A stretch of 64,000 bases of DNA from assembly GCF_001401755.1 (NCBI RefSeq), contig NZ_AVQK01000025.1:1-64000 (forward strand), in the 5' to 3' direction. Under the pieces are notes generated by a model. That model saw only the letters and a program-made list of their open reading frames with translations, did no database searches and was not told the origin of the DNA. A program made the translations under genes and the position numbers. Shown piece after piece: positions 28,601 through 38,960 of this stretch (positions are counted from its first letter, which is position 1; every line of letters starts with the position of its first letter). This DNA comes from Aquimarina longa SW024. GTDB taxonomy: Bacteria > Bacteroidota > Bacteroidia > Flavobacteriales > Flavobacteriaceae.

Positions 28601-30049
28601 TTATTTTTTTAAAATCTGTTTTATTTCATTCTTTTCAGACGCATACAAAACTACTAAAAACACCAATAACAATGGAATAGAAACTATATAATTACTGTCA
28701 AATATATAAAATGATAAGATCGAAAAACTAATCGATAGTAATAAATACATTCCTATTTTTTTTAGATTATAAGGAATTGGATAATATCTCCTTCCTAAAT
28801 ACCATGATAGTACCATCATGGTTCCATAAGCTGTCAAAGTTGCAATTGCTGAACCTAGATAACTATACTTAGGGATTAATATAACATTTAATGTTAATGT
28901 GATTATAGCTCCAACAACTGATATATATGCCCCAAACTTAGTCCTATCAGTAATTTTATACCAAACAGAAAGGTTGTGATATATCCCAAGGAATAAATTA
29001 GCTAATAAGATAATAGGCACTACTATTATAGCTTCCCAGTATTCTGATTTAGGGATCATCTGCTCTTTTAGAAATTCTGAAAACGATGTTACTACCAATA
29101 GTATAAAAGCTCCAAAAATGACAAAATATTGTGTTATAGTTGCGTATGTTTGAGGAGCATTTTTATCTTTTGCATGGCTAAAAAAGAAAGGTTCAATACC
29201 CAATCTAAATGCGGTTGCAAATAAAGTCATAAATAAAGCTAGTTTATAACATGCTGAATATGCCCCTGAATCAAACAATCCTTCTTCATCACCTAATACC
29301 CACTCTAATAATTGTTTATCAAAATGTTCATTGATTGCAAATGCAAATCCAGAAACCAAAATTGGAGTTCCATAGGTTATCATTTTTCTCCAAAGCGCTT
29401 TATCAAATTGATATGTAAGTCTATAATAAAAAGGAGATACTAATAGTAATGTAACAGCATTTGCGACTATCAAAGCAATAAAAATGTAGTCTATTTTGAA
29501 GTCTTCTACATATATTGATTGTAACCATGGTGATTCCTTAGACCAGTCTTTTAAAAAAATTAAGAGAAAAATATTTAAAAAAGCATAGATCACTACATTA
29601 ATCATCTTAATCGTAGCATACCGTATGGGTCTTTGTTTTGCTCTTAGTTCTGAAAAAGGAATGATCATTAATGCATCTAATCCTAAAATGAATATTGTAT
29701 AAGTTAAAAATTGCTTTTTCATCCCTATAAGGTTTGATATGTCATCCTGAAATACCAATGCTAGTAGTATAAAAATAACCGTAGATATAAGGATTGATAT
29801 AGCTGCTGTACTAGTAACTTTATCTTTATGATTCTCTAAATTTAAAAACCTAAAAAAAGAGGTTTCCATACCATAGGATAACAAAACATTGAAAATAGCA
29901 ATCCAAACAAATATGATTGAAACCTTACCAAATGCTACAGGACCATCCAAATATTTGGTATGTATGATCACTAAAATAAAAGATAACATCCTTGGTAGTA
30001 CAGTCGATAAACCGTAGATAAAAGTCTGTTTAAAAAGTTTTTGAAACAT
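28601..30049 (-). CDS. polysaccharide/oligosaccharide flippase (MOP superfamily)
   Basis: 482 residues with about 14 hydrophobic segments and the N-terminal pattern of Wzx/MurJ-like exporters (YGLSTVLPRMLSFILVIIHTKYL). Probable role: flipping a lipid-linked saccharide across the inner membrane. It heads the dut, nucleotidyltransferase, TPR, DUF4292, EnvC string. It is separate from the Wzx at 58116-59423 in the polysaccharide locus, so a housekeeping substrate is possible. Substrate unknown. Confidence 0.88.
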   Translation of the reverse strand: MFQKLFKQTFIYGLSTVLPRMLSFILVIIHTKYLDGPVAFGKVSIIFVWIAIFNVLLSYGMETSFFRFLNLENHKDKVTSTAAISILISTVIFILLALVFQDDISNLIGMKKQFLTYTIFILGLDALMIIPFSELRAKQRPIRYATIKMINVVIYAFLNIFLLIFLKDWSKESPWLQSIYVEDFKIDYIFIALIVANAVTLLLVSPFYYRLTYQFDKALWRKMITYGTPILVSGFAFAINEHFDKQLLEWVLGDEEGLFDSGAYSACYKLALFMTLFATAFRLGIEPFFFSHAKDKNAPQTYATITQYFVIFGAFILLVVTSFSEFLKEQMIPKSEYWEAIIVVPIILLANLFLGIYHNLSVWYKITDRTKFGAYISVVGAIITLTLNVILIPKYSYLGSAIATLTAYGTMMVLSWYLGRRYYPIPYNLKKIGMYLLLSISFSILSFYIFDSNYIVSIPLLLVFLVVLYASEKNEIKQILKK

Positions 30050-30147
30050 GCTTAGTTGGTAGTGTACTTAATCCTGTAAAAATACACTTTTTTATTTCCT
30101 ATACTATTTCTGTATAAATTATAACAATCTAAATGTTATATTAAAGA

Positions 30148-30606
30148 TTACTCTTTATTCTCTGGCATATTTGCTAATTTAAAAAAACCTTGTTTATCTC
30201 CTTGAGTATATGCAATAACAGCTTCATTATTCTTTAGCTTAAAAGGAAGTTTTTCTTCTATCAAAGGTACTTGATTACCAAATTCTTCTTTTGGATCACT
30301 ACTCATTATCAGATTAGTCTTAGAAGGTATATATCTACCTATATAAATTGATTTTTTAGAATCATATTTTAAATTGATTTTTTTGTCTTTAAAATATATG
30401 TAATCTAACACTACTTTAGCATTCTTTTCTACAGGAATATATACCGAAAACTCTGATTTCTTATCCTCTGTACTTAATTCATAATATGGATTATTAACCT
30501 GTATAGGTGATTGTTTATCGATATGCTGACTAGATGCGCATTGTGTAAAAATTATTAAAATTACTATTACTAGTATTTGTGTCAATATTTTTTTAAGATG
30601 TATCAT
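30148..30606 (-). CDS. small hypothetical lipoprotein
   Basis: I prefer the ATG at 30606 (MIHLKKILTQ...) over an ATG 39 bp upstream, because it places a signal peptide right at the N-terminus, ending in a lipobox-like FTQCASS. About 152 residues then remain. The mature part is polar and beta-rich, with VVLDYIYFKDKKINLKYD and a short acidic tail. No family recognised. It lies between the flippase and the large FN3 lipoprotein genes, and the terminator at 30652-30678 isolates it from the latter. Confidence 0.7.
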   Translation of the reverse strand: MIHLKKILTQILVIVILIIFTQCASSQHIDKQSPIQVNNPYYELSTEDKKSEFSVYIPVEKNAKVVLDYIYFKDKKINLKYDSKKSIYIGRYIPSKTNLIMSSDPKEEFGNQVPLIEEKLPFKLKNNEAVIAYTQGDKQGFFKLANMPENKE

Positions 30607-30651
30607 GGTTGATATTTTAGTTTCAAAATACAAAATTGATACCAAAAAAAT

Positions 30652-30678
30652 AAAGAGGTCATATTTTATGACCTCTTT
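30652..30678 (-). terminator. intrinsic terminator downstream of the FN3 lipoprotein gene
   Basis: AAAGAGGTCATA pairs perfectly with TATGACCTCTTT around a TTT loop. On the minus strand it is followed by a run of T (complement of the A run at 30644-30650). It ends transcription of 30708-32357. Confidence 0.9.
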
Positions 30679-30707
30679 ATAAGATAGCTTACTTAGATTA
30701 CACCTAG

Positions 30708-32357
30708 TTATTGAAGATCAAACAAAAGAGTACCACTTCCTACATAAGAAGCATAACCTCCTACTTCTACATAATAATTTCCTATCGCTAGAGTACCCTG
30801 TATTGCTGAATAATCACTACTATTTAATAAGTTCCCTGAATTGTCATAAAGATAAATATAGGCATCATAATTTGGAAAGCTTATATTAAAATTATAATTA
30901 GCTTCTTCACTAATACTAAACCCATATCTAATCTTGCCATCAACCTCATTAGATGTATTATAACTAAACGACTGATTATGCGGAACCGTAAGGGTTCCTA
31001 AACTAATATCTGATAATCTCGGGTCGCTTAATAGTACTATATTTATTGTTCCATTTTGCTCACTATAACCATTATAATTTTCGAGTACTAAATAATATGT
31101 TCCAGAGTTTAGATCAGCCCCTCTAATACTTTTAGTATTACTATTATTAATGTAATTGCCATTAGCATCATATAAACTTAAATGAACATTTGATTGCGTT
31201 GAAAAAAAGTATCCTGTATTTTCATTTACCTGAAACTCGAATCCAATTTTATTATCAATTTCTTTTCTAGAAATAGTAAAATCATATGATTGATTATGCG
31301 GTAGTGTTAACAACCCCAAATCTACATCAGAAGACTTAAAGTTTGTAGTAAATACCATTGTTACTGTTCCAAAAACTGAAACATCATAATAATCCGAAAT
31401 TTCTAAATAATAATCTCCAGCTTGTAATGACTCTCTATACATTTTTCTACCGGAAGATATATAATCACCATTAGCATTTTTTAAAACTAACCTTACGTCG
31501 GAATCAGTATAAATAGAAAAGCCTGCCTTTTCACTTAATCGAAACGAATATCCTACCTTATCATCAGGTTCACTACTATTAAGCTCAAAATCTATTACTT
31601 CATCATAAGGCAGTGATAATGTACCTAAATCTGAGTCTGTTGCTCTAAAATTAAATTTCTGAATAATTTCACTCGACCCTCCTGACCTATCATTAGCAAC
31701 CACTTTTATGGTAATTTCATCGTCGATATACTCTCCAAAGTTTTCCCTGTAGCTCACCCTTCCTAATCCCTCGTAAGCATCTGAACCAATAATATATTTT
31801 TCGGCAACTACTATTTCATTAAAATATACATCGTATGACAAAATATCTTTATCTGCATCTATTGCTGGTTTCCAAACAACCTCCATATAATCATAACTAT
31901 ATGTATCAAAAATAATATTCTCAAATTCAAATGCTTCTGGAGATCTATTGATAAAAATATTTCTTTTGGCTTCTACCCCTTCAGAAACAACTCCTTTAGA
32001 ATCATATGTTTTAATTTTAATAGTAATTACCAGATTAGCTCCTTTTGCATAACCGTTTGTATTATTTTTTTTATCACTTCCTACTTTAGAAATAAATTCG
32101 ACAGCATCAAACTCAATTGAAGTATCAGTAATTTTACTTGCCTTTATTTTGTCATTTACAATAACATCATAAGAGGTTATTTCTTTATTTTTAGGAGCAT
32201 CCCAATATACTTTAATCGTAGTACCACTAAGTTTTTCTACGCCGATATTACTAACCTCGGTTGGTGTAACCAGAGCAATAGCTCCTCCGTCATCATCTTT
32301 ATTACAAGAAGTAACAAAAGCCCATAAAACAAAAATATAACTTAGATATTTTTTCAT
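30708..32357 (-). CDS. surface lipoprotein with FN3 domains and three PPC-like repeats
   Basis: 549 residues. The lipoprotein signal is MKKYLSYIFVLWAFVTSCNK, followed by acidic DDDGG, which resembles the surface-export signal described in Bacteroidetes lipoproteins. Two fibronectin type III-like domains follow (about 33-130 and 133-240). Then come three roughly 100-residue repeats, each opening with L-G-x-L-x-(L/V)-P-(Y/H) (about 243, 347, 447) and containing a GxYYLE/VxxY-type strand, like bacterial pre-peptidase C-terminal domains. Probable cell-surface adhesion or glycan-binding role; no enzyme domain is visible. It is a monocistronic unit bounded by terminators. Confidence 0.8.
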   Translation of the reverse strand: MKKYLSYIFVLWAFVTSCNKDDDGGAIALVTPTEVSNIGVEKLSGTTIKVYWDAPKNKEITSYDVIVNDKIKASKITDTSIEFDAVEFISKVGSDKKNNTNGYAKGANLVITIKIKTYDSKGVVSEGVEAKRNIFINRSPEAFEFENIIFDTYSYDYMEVVWKPAIDADKDILSYDVYFNEIVVAEKYIIGSDAYEGLGRVSYRENFGEYIDDEITIKVVANDRSGGSSEIIQKFNFRATDSDLGTLSLPYDEVIDFELNSSEPDDKVGYSFRLSEKAGFSIYTDSDVRLVLKNANGDYISSGRKMYRESLQAGDYYLEISDYYDVSVFGTVTMVFTTNFKSSDVDLGLLTLPHNQSYDFTISRKEIDNKIGFEFQVNENTGYFFSTQSNVHLSLYDANGNYINNSNTKSIRGADLNSGTYYLVLENYNGYSEQNGTINIVLLSDPRLSDISLGTLTVPHNQSFSYNTSNEVDGKIRYGFSISEEANYNFNISFPNYDAYIYLYDNSGNLLNSSDYSAIQGTLAIGNYYVEVGGYASYVGSGTLLFDLQ

Positions 32358-32646
32358 AATTTTTTAAAAATTTAATTAATTATTACCACAATTTTATAAT
32401 TGTATTTTCCCATGTTAATAGGTATATGTTATGACTAGATGAAATGTTACCTTACATTTTTGTTTTTTTTACTCGATAATGATTTTATTATCATTAAGCT
32501 TGTTTAGTTACTAAACTTAAATATTATAAGGTCTGTTTTTTTGACATAAAAAAACCCTCATGAGTTTCCTTATGAGGGTTTAAGTATTTCTTTATACTCT
32601 ACTCTAGATTCTAACTTTATGCTAGAATGTAACGATGTAGTATAAT
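32358..32646. other. intergenic region between the FN3 lipoprotein gene and atpG
   Basis: 289 bp with the atp operon terminator (32552-32581) and the upstream region of the FN3 lipoprotein gene. I saw no coding frame and no clear TAnnTTTG box for 32357. Confidence 0.5.
32552..32581 (-). terminator. strong intrinsic terminator of the atp operon
   Basis: AAACCCTCAT pairs with ATGAGGGTTT around a 10-nt loop. On the minus strand the stem is followed by a T-rich run (complement of the A run just before 32552). It lies 66 bp past the atpG stop. Confidence 0.92.
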
Positions 32647-33510
32647 TTAATTATTTAATGCTTCTGCTCCACCAACAATTTCTAAGATTTCATTGGTAAT
32701 AGAAGCTTGTCTCGCTTTGTTATATGACAATTTAAGTGCGTCTCTAAGTTCAGTAGCATTATCTGTTGCTTTATGCATTGCTGTCATACGCGCTCCATGT
32801 TCTGATGCAAATGAATCCCGTAATGCTTTATACAATTGTGTTTTTAGAGATTTAGGAATCAATTGTTCTACAATTTCTTCTTTAGAAGGCTCAAAAAGAT
32901 AGTCTAAATTCACATCTGCATCATCTCCTGTTATAGGAATGATAGGCAAAAATTGTTCTGTAGTGACATCTTGTGAAGCTGCATTTCTAAACTTATTGTA
33001 TACAATCACGATTTTATCATAAGCTCCACTAGTAAAAAACTGCATTAATTCTTCTGCAATTGCAGCAACATTAGTAAAAGTAAGATCATCAAATACCTCA
33101 CTTTTATTAGCTACTACAGTATGTGTTTTTGACACTACATCATTTACTTTTTTACCAATAGTAACAAAATCTACTTGCTTACCTGCATATTCATTTTCAT
33201 ATAGTTCTCTTACTCCTTTAACAATATTAGAGTTAAACGCACCTGCTAAACCACGATTAGAAGCAATTGCTACTACAAGCACTTTATTAACTTCTCTCTG
33301 TTCTGCATATGCACTTGCGCTATCTCCTTCTAATGAAGAACTTAAGCTTTGCAATAACTCCGTAAGTTTATCTGCATAAGGACGCATTGCAGTAATTGCC
33401 ATCTGTGCTTTATTCAACTTTGCTGCCGATACCATTTTCATAGCACTGGTAATTTGCATTGTTGAAGATACAGAGGTAATTCTACTACGTAATTCTTTTA
33501 AGTTTGCCAT
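32647..33510 (-). CDS. atpG: F1F0 ATP synthase gamma subunit
   Basis: 287 residues. The N-terminal ANLKELRSRITSVSSTMQIT and C-terminal RQASITNEILEIVGGAEAL helices are the two halves of the rotating central shaft. SNRGLAGAFN is the conserved Rossmann-like part. It turns inside the alpha3beta3 head and couples proton flow to ATP synthesis. It is the last gene of the operon, followed by a terminator. Confidence 0.98.
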   Translation of the reverse strand: MANLKELRSRITSVSSTMQITSAMKMVSAAKLNKAQMAITAMRPYADKLTELLQSLSSSLEGDSASAYAEQREVNKVLVVAIASNRGLAGAFNSNIVKGVRELYENEYAGKQVDFVTIGKKVNDVVSKTHTVVANKSEVFDDLTFTNVAAIAEELMQFFTSGAYDKIVIVYNKFRNAASQDVTTEQFLPIIPITGDDADVNLDYLFEPSKEEIVEQLIPKSLKTQLYKALRDSFASEHGARMTAMHKATDNATELRDALKLSYNKARQASITNEILEIVGGAEALNN

Positions 33511-33633
33511 TGTTTTTACTATTAAGTATCGAGAGTAGTAGTTAAAAACTACTTAATCATGCAATACCTTTCTAATATTAACTTTTAAAGCTTCCGTAAT
33601 ATGTTTTTAGACATATTACAGAAAACTTCAATA

Positions 33634-35214
33634 CTAATTTTTATATTTTGCTGAAATCTCTTTACAAGCTGAAACTAATACATCGATTACTTCATCTGTA
33701 AGTTTTCCTGCTTTAAGCGTATCTAGCGTATCTCTATGTTTTGCATTAAGATACTCTATATAATCACTTTCGAATTCTTTTATTTTGTTTACAGGAACGT
33801 CTCTTAGTAAGTTTTTAGACCCTGCATAGATAATCGCAATTTGATCTTCTACAGTATATGGATCATTTTGTGCTTGCTTTAATATCTCTACATTACGTTT
33901 CCCTTTTTCGATCACGTTTAATGTAGCTGCATCAAGATCAGATCCAAACTTAGCAAATGCTTCTAATTCGCGAAACTGTGCTTGATCGAGTTTTAAAGTT
34001 CCTGCTACTTTCTTCATTGATTTAATCTGTGCAGATCCTCCTACACGAGATACAGAGATTCCTACATTAATCGCTGGACGAACACCTGAATTAAATAAAT
34101 CTGATGTTAGGAATATTTGTCCATCAGTAATCGAAATTACGTTAGTTGGGATATATGCAGATACATCACCTGCTTGTGTTTCAATAATTGGTAATGCAGT
34201 TAAAGAACCTCCTCCTTTTACTTTATCTTTTAAAGAATCAGGAAGGTCATTCATATCTTTTGCAATACTATCATCTGCAATTACTTTTGCAGCACGTTCT
34301 AATAATCTAGAGTGAAGATAGAATACATCTCCAGGGTATGCCTCACGACCTGGTGGACGACGTAATAATAAAGACACCTCTCGATATGCTACCGCTTGCT
34401 TAGATAAATCATCATAGATAATTAAAGCTGGACGACCTGTATCACGGAAATATTCTCCTATCGCAGCACCTGCAAATGGAGCATATACTTGCATTGGAGC
34501 AGGATCAGAAGCGTTAGCTGCTACAATAGTTGTATATGCCATAGCCCCTTTATCTTCTAATACTTTAGCAATACCTGCTACTGTAGATGCTTTTTGACCT
34601 ATCGCAACATATATACAGTATACTGGCTCACCAGCGTCATAGAATTCTTTTTGATTAAGAATTGTATCAATACATACTGTAGTTTTACCTGTCTGTCTAT
34701 CTCCAATTACTAATTCTCGTTGCCCTCTACCAACTGGTACCATCGCATCAATAGACTTAATACCTGTCTGTAATGGTTCTGTTACTGGTTGACGAAAAAC
34801 TACACCAGGAGCTTTACGCTCTAATGGCATTTCGAAAGTTTCACCTTCGATTGCACCTTTACCATCGATAGGAGTTCCTAGTGTGTCTACAACACGACCT
34901 ACGATTCCTTCTCCAACGTTAATAGATGCAATACGCTGTGTACGCTTTACTGTTGCACCTTCTTTTACTTCTGTTGAAGAACCTAAAAGTACTACCCCAA
35001 CGTTATCTTCTTCTAAGTTAAGTACGATACCTTCTAAACCAGACTCGAACTGTACTAATTCTCCATATTGAGCATTAGACAATCCGTATACTCTGGCGAT
35101 ACCATCACCAATTTGTAATACTGTACCTACTTCTTCTAATGAAGCTGTTGCTTCAAATCCAGATAATTGTTGTTTTAATATTGCTGATACTTCAGCAGGA
35201 TTCACTTCTGCCAT
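33634..35214 (-). CDS. atpA: F1F0 ATP synthase alpha subunit
   Basis: The start is set at the ATG at 35214 ([10 protein letters not shown]), 30 bp inside the longest frame, because homologues begin there; this gives 526 residues. The Walker A motif is GDRQTGKTT. The alpha signature region is [19 protein letters not shown], followed by [20 protein letters not shown]. It binds nucleotide at the non-catalytic sites of F1. It follows atpH by 74 bp. No atpD or atpC follows atpG here, so beta and epsilon must be elsewhere, as is usual in Bacteroidetes. Confidence 0.98.
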   Translation of the reverse strand: MAEVNPAEVSAILKQQLSGFEATASLEEVGTVLQIGDGIARVYGLSNAQYGELVQFESGLEGIVLNLEEDNVGVVLLGSSTEVKEGATVKRTQRIASINVGEGIVGRVVDTLGTPIDGKGAIEGETFEMPLERKAPGVVFRQPVTEPLQTGIKSIDAMVPVGRGQRELVIGDRQTGKTTVCIDTILNQKEFYDAGEPVYCIYVAIGQKASTVAGIAKVLEDKGAMAYTTIVAANASDPAPMQVYAPFAGAAIGEYFRDTGRPALIIYDDLSKQAVAYREVSLLLRRPPGREAYPGDVFYLHSRLLERAAKVIADDSIAKDMNDLPDSLKDKVKGGGSLTALPIIETQAGDVSAYIPTNVISITDGQIFLTSDLFNSGVRPAINVGISVSRVGGSAQIKSMKKVAGTLKLDQAQFRELEAFAKFGSDLDAATLNVIEKGKRNVEILKQAQNDPYTVEDQIAIIYAGSKNLLRDVPVNKIKEFESDYIEYLNAKHRDTLDTLKAGKLTDEVIDVLVSACKEISAKYKN

Positions 35215-35288
35215 TTTATAATAGTTTGAAAGAACGAGCATCAATACTCATTCTCTTATTATTAAATTTATATTTTAAATCGTATGTA

Positions 35289-35816
35289 TTAATTACTTAA
35301 TTCTCTTCTTAAATTCGTAAGCTTATGCGCTATACTGGCATTATATTGCAAATCACCAACTCTTAAAATAAATCCACCAATGATACTTTCATCAATGATA
35401 TTTTCTATCGTAGCTTCATTACCTGTCAACTCTTTTACTTTAGCCAAAACTTTAGCACTTAATGCTTCATCTAATGCTGTAGCAGTGGTTACTTTTGCTA
35501 CTTGAGTATTATTCAACTGATCAAATAAAACAATATATTGCTTAGCCACATCAGCTAGTAAATTTACTCTTTTGTTTTCGATCAATACGTCAAAAACTTT
35601 TTGAGTAATCTCGCCAGTGTTTTTAAAAATCTCTTTTAATGACGCAAGTTTTACTTCACTTTTGATCAATGGGCTATTTAATACCATTCTAAGATCAGCG
35701 CTACCACTAATTGTAGTGATAATACTTTGCATGTCTTTATGAACATCCTCAGTAGTTTTTTTATCCTGAGCTATACTCAAAACTGCCTTAGCATAACGTA
35801 TTGCTGCTCTACTCAT
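35289..35816 (-). CDS. atpH: F1F0 ATP synthase delta subunit
   Basis: 175 residues, starting MSRAAIRYAKAVLSIAQDKK, the typical delta/OSCP N-terminal helix. The conserved C-terminal part is IDESIIGGFILRVGDLQYNAS. It links F1 to the peripheral stalk. It starts 7 bp after the atpF stop. Confidence 0.97.
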   Translation of the reverse strand: MSRAAIRYAKAVLSIAQDKKTTEDVHKDMQSIITTISGSADLRMVLNSPLIKSEVKLASLKEIFKNTGEITQKVFDVLIENKRVNLLADVAKQYIVLFDQLNNTQVAKVTTATALDEALSAKVLAKVKELTGNEATIENIIDESIIGGFILRVGDLQYNASIAHKLTNLRRELSN

Positions 35817-35823
35817 CTAACTA

Positions 35824-36324
35824 TTAGTTTAAAGTAACTTCTCCTAACATAGACTCTACTAATTCTAGCTGTTTGTCTTTGTTAGCTAATTCATTTCTTA
35901 CTACTTTTTCTGCTATTTCTACAGAAAGCCCTGCTACTTGATTTTTAAGCTCTGCAATTGCTGCTTTTTTCTCGCTAGCAATAGTAGCTTGTGCTTGGGC
36001 AACAATTTTATCTGCCTCGGCTTGTGCTTCTGATTTTGCATCAGCGATCATATTATCTTTTAGCTGTCTTGCTTCTTTAAGCATTCCATCACGCTCAGCG
36101 CGTGCTTCATTTAAGATACGCTCATTATCCGATTTAAGGTTTTGCATTTCTTTTTTTGCCTCTTCTGCTGCATCTAATGCTCCTTGGATTCCTTCTTCAC
36201 GGTCTTGTAAACTATTTAAAATCGGTTTCCAAGCAAATTTTCTCATTAATAAAATAAGAATTAATAAGATGATTGCTTGCATAAAAAACAAGCCAGGAGA
36301 AAAATCATTTAATAACTGATCCAT
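35824..36324 (-). CDS. atpF: F1F0 ATP synthase b subunit
   Basis: 166 residues with one N-terminal membrane segment (FFMQAIILLILILLM) and a long charged helix rich in A, E and K that forms the peripheral stalk coiled coil. Normal length. Located between atpE and atpH. Confidence 0.97.
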   Translation of the reverse strand: MDQLLNDFSPGLFFMQAIILLILILLMRKFAWKPILNSLQDREEGIQGALDAAEEAKKEMQNLKSDNERILNEARAERDGMLKEARQLKDNMIADAKSEAQAEADKIVAQAQATIASEKKAAIAELKNQVAGLSVEIAEKVVRNELANKDKQLELVESMLGEVTLN

Positions 36325-36420
36325 TGTATACTATTATTGTGTTCTTTAATTCCTTGTTTAATTACTTAAAACATTTCCTGCAACCAACCGTTGCAGGAAA
36401 AATGTTTGTTCTGTTTAGAA

Positions 36421-36618
<198 letters not shown>

Positions 36619-36648
36619 TTATATAATTAAACAAATTCTTTTTCTATA

Positions 36649-37746
36649 TTAATGGTGATCGTGCTCTGCTACTGCCATACCTATAAACAATGATGATAAC
36701 ATTGTAAAGATAAAAGCCTGTAAAAATGCTACTAATATTTCTATAACAGAAATAAATAATGTTAGTATTAAAGAAATACCTGTAGATCCTACTGGGCCAA
36801 ACTGAGCTTTTAATAAAATCATCAATCCTATTAAACTCATTACTACGAAGTGTCCTGCTGTAATATTAGCAAATAGACGTATCAATAATGAGAATGGTTT
36901 TGTTAATATTCCTAAAACCTCTATAGGCATTAAAATAATTTTCATTGGTATTGGAACTCCTGGCATCCAGAAAATATGTTTCCAGTAGTCTTTATTACCA
37001 CTAAATTGCACAATAAAAAATGTAAATAGCGCTAAACATACTGTTACTGCTATATTACCTGTTACATTAAATCCTAGTGGAGTTAACCCTAATAGGTTTA
37101 AAATCCAAATAAAGAAAAATACAGTCAATAAAAAGCCCATATATTTTCTATATTTCTGCTCTCCTATATTTGGTTTTGCTATTTCATCTCTTACATAAAT
37201 CACTAACGGCTCTAAAACTCTAGCAAATCCTGAAGGGATTGGTCCTTTCTTGTACCCTCTAGCTAGTGCTGAAAATAACAACAACATCAACACTCCTGCA
37301 AATAGCATCCCAACTACACTTTTTGTAATTGAAAAATCTAATGGTTTTTCATTAGTAGGGTGATGATGATCGTCTAGTGTAATTGTACCTGCTGCATCTG
37401 TTTTGTACACTTTACCGTGATATAACTTATAATAGCTACCTCCTGATTCTGCAACTGTTTCTCCGTGATGGAACTTAGAAGACATAAATGCCTTTATTCC
37501 TCCATCCCACAAAATTACGGGAAGCGGAAACCCATAATGAGTTCCTGTTTCTCCATTTGTGTAAAATGTAAAATCGTGAGAATCTTGTAAGTGATGCTTG
37601 ATATAAGCATTAATTTCTTCTTTGGTATCAATAGGATTACCTACTGATTTATGCTGTTCATCACCTGATGAAGCGCATACTACCGAACCTGTTAACATAA
37701 GTAGCACTATCGTTGCGTACTTGAGAGATCTTTGAAATACTTTCAT
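36649..37746 (-). CDS. atpB: F1F0 ATP synthase a subunit
   Basis: 365 residues. A signal-peptide-like N-terminus (ATIVLLMLTGSVVCA) and a polar His-rich region of about 110 residues come before the membrane core. This long N-terminal extension is typical of Bacteroidetes. The core carries the essential Arg in LLIRLFANITAGH. It forms the proton half-channels against the c ring. The C-terminus AEHDHH is His-rich. A promoter box lies 44 nt upstream. Confidence 0.97.
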   Translation of the reverse strand: MKVFQRSLKYATIVLLMLTGSVVCASSGDEQHKSVGNPIDTKEEINAYIKHHLQDSHDFTFYTNGETGTHYGFPLPVILWDGGIKAFMSSKFHHGETVAESGGSYYKLYHGKVYKTDAAGTITLDDHHHPTNEKPLDFSITKSVVGMLFAGVLMLLLFSALARGYKKGPIPSGFARVLEPLVIYVRDEIAKPNIGEQKYRKYMGFLLTVFFFIWILNLLGLTPLGFNVTGNIAVTVCLALFTFFIVQFSGNKDYWKHIFWMPGVPIPMKIILMPIEVLGILTKPFSLLIRLFANITAGHFVVMSLIGLMILLKAQFGPVGSTGISLILTLFISVIEILVAFLQAFIFTMLSSLFIGMAVAEHDHH

Positions 37747-37789
37747 TTCCTAAATTCTGATGTTTTTATATGCCGTCTGAATTTGGGTG

Positions 37790-37797
37790 CAAAAGTA
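37790..37797 (-). promoter_or_regulatory. candidate promoter -7 box TACTTTTG for atpB
   Basis: On the minus strand TACTTTTG fits TAnnTTTG and lies 44 nt before the atpB ATG, in the widest gap within the operon (112 bp). It suggests that the atpB-G part can be transcribed independently of the upstream genes. The -33 element is not clear. Confidence 0.5.
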
Positions 37798-37858
37798 CAT
37801 TATTAATTAGTAATAAACATACAGAGTTTTAGTTTTTTTCTGTTTTTATATCTAGAAG

Positions 37859-38266
37859 TTATTCTGATGTGGATTTATCAGAAAATATTTTGAGTAATCT
37901 AGAGATATTATACACTAAAGTAAAAGAGTAGATGAAGTAAAAAATAAGAAAAACAGATCGTTTTGGCATTGAGTTTGGGTCGTCTAACCATCCTAATTGG
38001 TATATAAATAGCCCTGCTATCATCATTTTAGCCATTACTAGTCCTAAAAAAATAAAGCCTGTATTTTTTGGAGTGATTTTATGGGCTGCTACAGATGATC
38101 CATAAACAAATAAAACAGCACTACAGAGAAATATATGTTGCTTTAATATCAGGTCGTTATTTCCGACTTCTAAGTATGTAGTAATAATAAAATTATGAAT
38201 GCAATATAAGATAATACTAGTGGATATCAGTATTGCTAAGTGTTTAATAACAGTTTTATGAAACAT
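37859..38266 (-). CDS. small four-helix membrane protein (DUF6168-like) of the atp operon
   Basis: 135 residues with four hydrophobic segments (about 9-28, 42-60, 68-90, 102-122). The position between the AtpZ-like gene and atpB matches the flavobacterial DUF6168 protein, which may be an AtpI-like assembly factor. Function is inferred from position only. Confidence 0.75.
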   Translation of the reverse strand: MFHKTVIKHLAILISTSIILYCIHNFIITTYLEVGNNDLILKQHIFLCSAVLFVYGSSVAAHKITPKNTGFIFLGLVMAKMMIAGLFIYQLGWLDDPNSMPKRSVFLIFYFIYSFTLVYNISRLLKIFSDKSTSE

Positions 38267-38313
38267 TAATCTTAATATATATCTTTTTGGAGTGATCTTC
38301 GTTTTTTATATGA

Positions 38314-38544
38314 TCAACTTTTGTTTGATTCTTTTATTACTTGCCAAAGTACTGATCCTATACCTAAGAAAACAGCTCCCATACCCACCCATTTTTGATA
38401 AAACGGCTCCTGATTTCCTGATTGTTCATCTAAATAGATTCCAAGATAATACCCTCCAACTATGATTGCCATCATTTGGATTCCTATGGTAGTAAATTTG
38501 GCAAATCTTCTAAGCTGATTTCCCTTGTCCTGGTTTTTGTCCAC
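38314..38544 (-). CDS. AtpZ/AtpI-like protein
   Basis: 76 residues with two hydrophobic segments: FTTIGIQMMAIIVGGYYLGIYLD and MGAVFLGIGSVLWQVI. This is the layout of the AtpZ/AtpI family encoded ahead of F-ATP synthase genes and linked to magnesium or calcium handling or c-ring assembly. It overlaps the end of the bactofilin gene by 35 bp in another frame, so the two are probably coupled in translation. Confidence 0.88.
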   Translation of the reverse strand: MDKNQDKGNQLRRFAKFTTIGIQMMAIIVGGYYLGIYLDEQSGNQEPFYQKWVGMGAVFLGIGSVLWQVIKESNKS

Positions 38545-38935
38545 TAGGCTTACTCAATGATTTTACACCACCTTTCATAGAACAAGAGGCATTAAAGTTT
38601 GCTCCTGGTTCTACAGCTAATTTACCTACGGTAACTTCGCCTTCGATATGTGCAGTTGGTTTTAAAGATAATGTGTTAGACACCATCAGATTTCCTGAAA
38701 ACTTACCTTCAAAATCAGCATCAGAGCATTCTAAGGTTCCTTGTATAAAACCTGATTTACCAACAACTACTTTGCCTGTAGTTTTAAAAGTTCCTTCTAT
38801 AGTCCCTTCAATTCTAAAACCTCCTTCAGAAATGATATCACCAACAATTTTGGTGCCTTCTGAAATTTTGTTTTGATTACGAGAGAAGTCAGTTGCATTG
38901 CCTTGGTCTCTTCCTTTTTTATTGTCTGAAAACAT
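38510..38935 (-). CDS. bactofilin (polymer-forming cytoskeletal protein)
   Basis: 141 residues. A central beta-helix domain (about 25-115) shows the repeated G-x-(I/V/F) pattern of bactofilins: IEGTIEGTFKTTGKVVVG, then IQGTLECSDADFEGKFSG. The ends are disordered and charged (SLSKPSGQKPGQGKSA). Bactofilins form nucleotide-free filaments at the membrane and affect cell shape. It lies between the porW/sprE-type gene and the ATP synthase genes. Confidence 0.92.
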   Translation of the reverse strand: MFSDNKKGRDQGNATDFSRNQNKISEGTKIVGDIISEGGFRIEGTIEGTFKTTGKVVVGKSGFIQGTLECSDADFEGKFSGNLMVSNTLSLKPTAHIEGEVTVGKLAVEPGANFNASCSMKGGVKSLSKPSGQKPGQGKSA

Positions 38936-38960
38936 AATATATATACGGGGAATTAAATGA

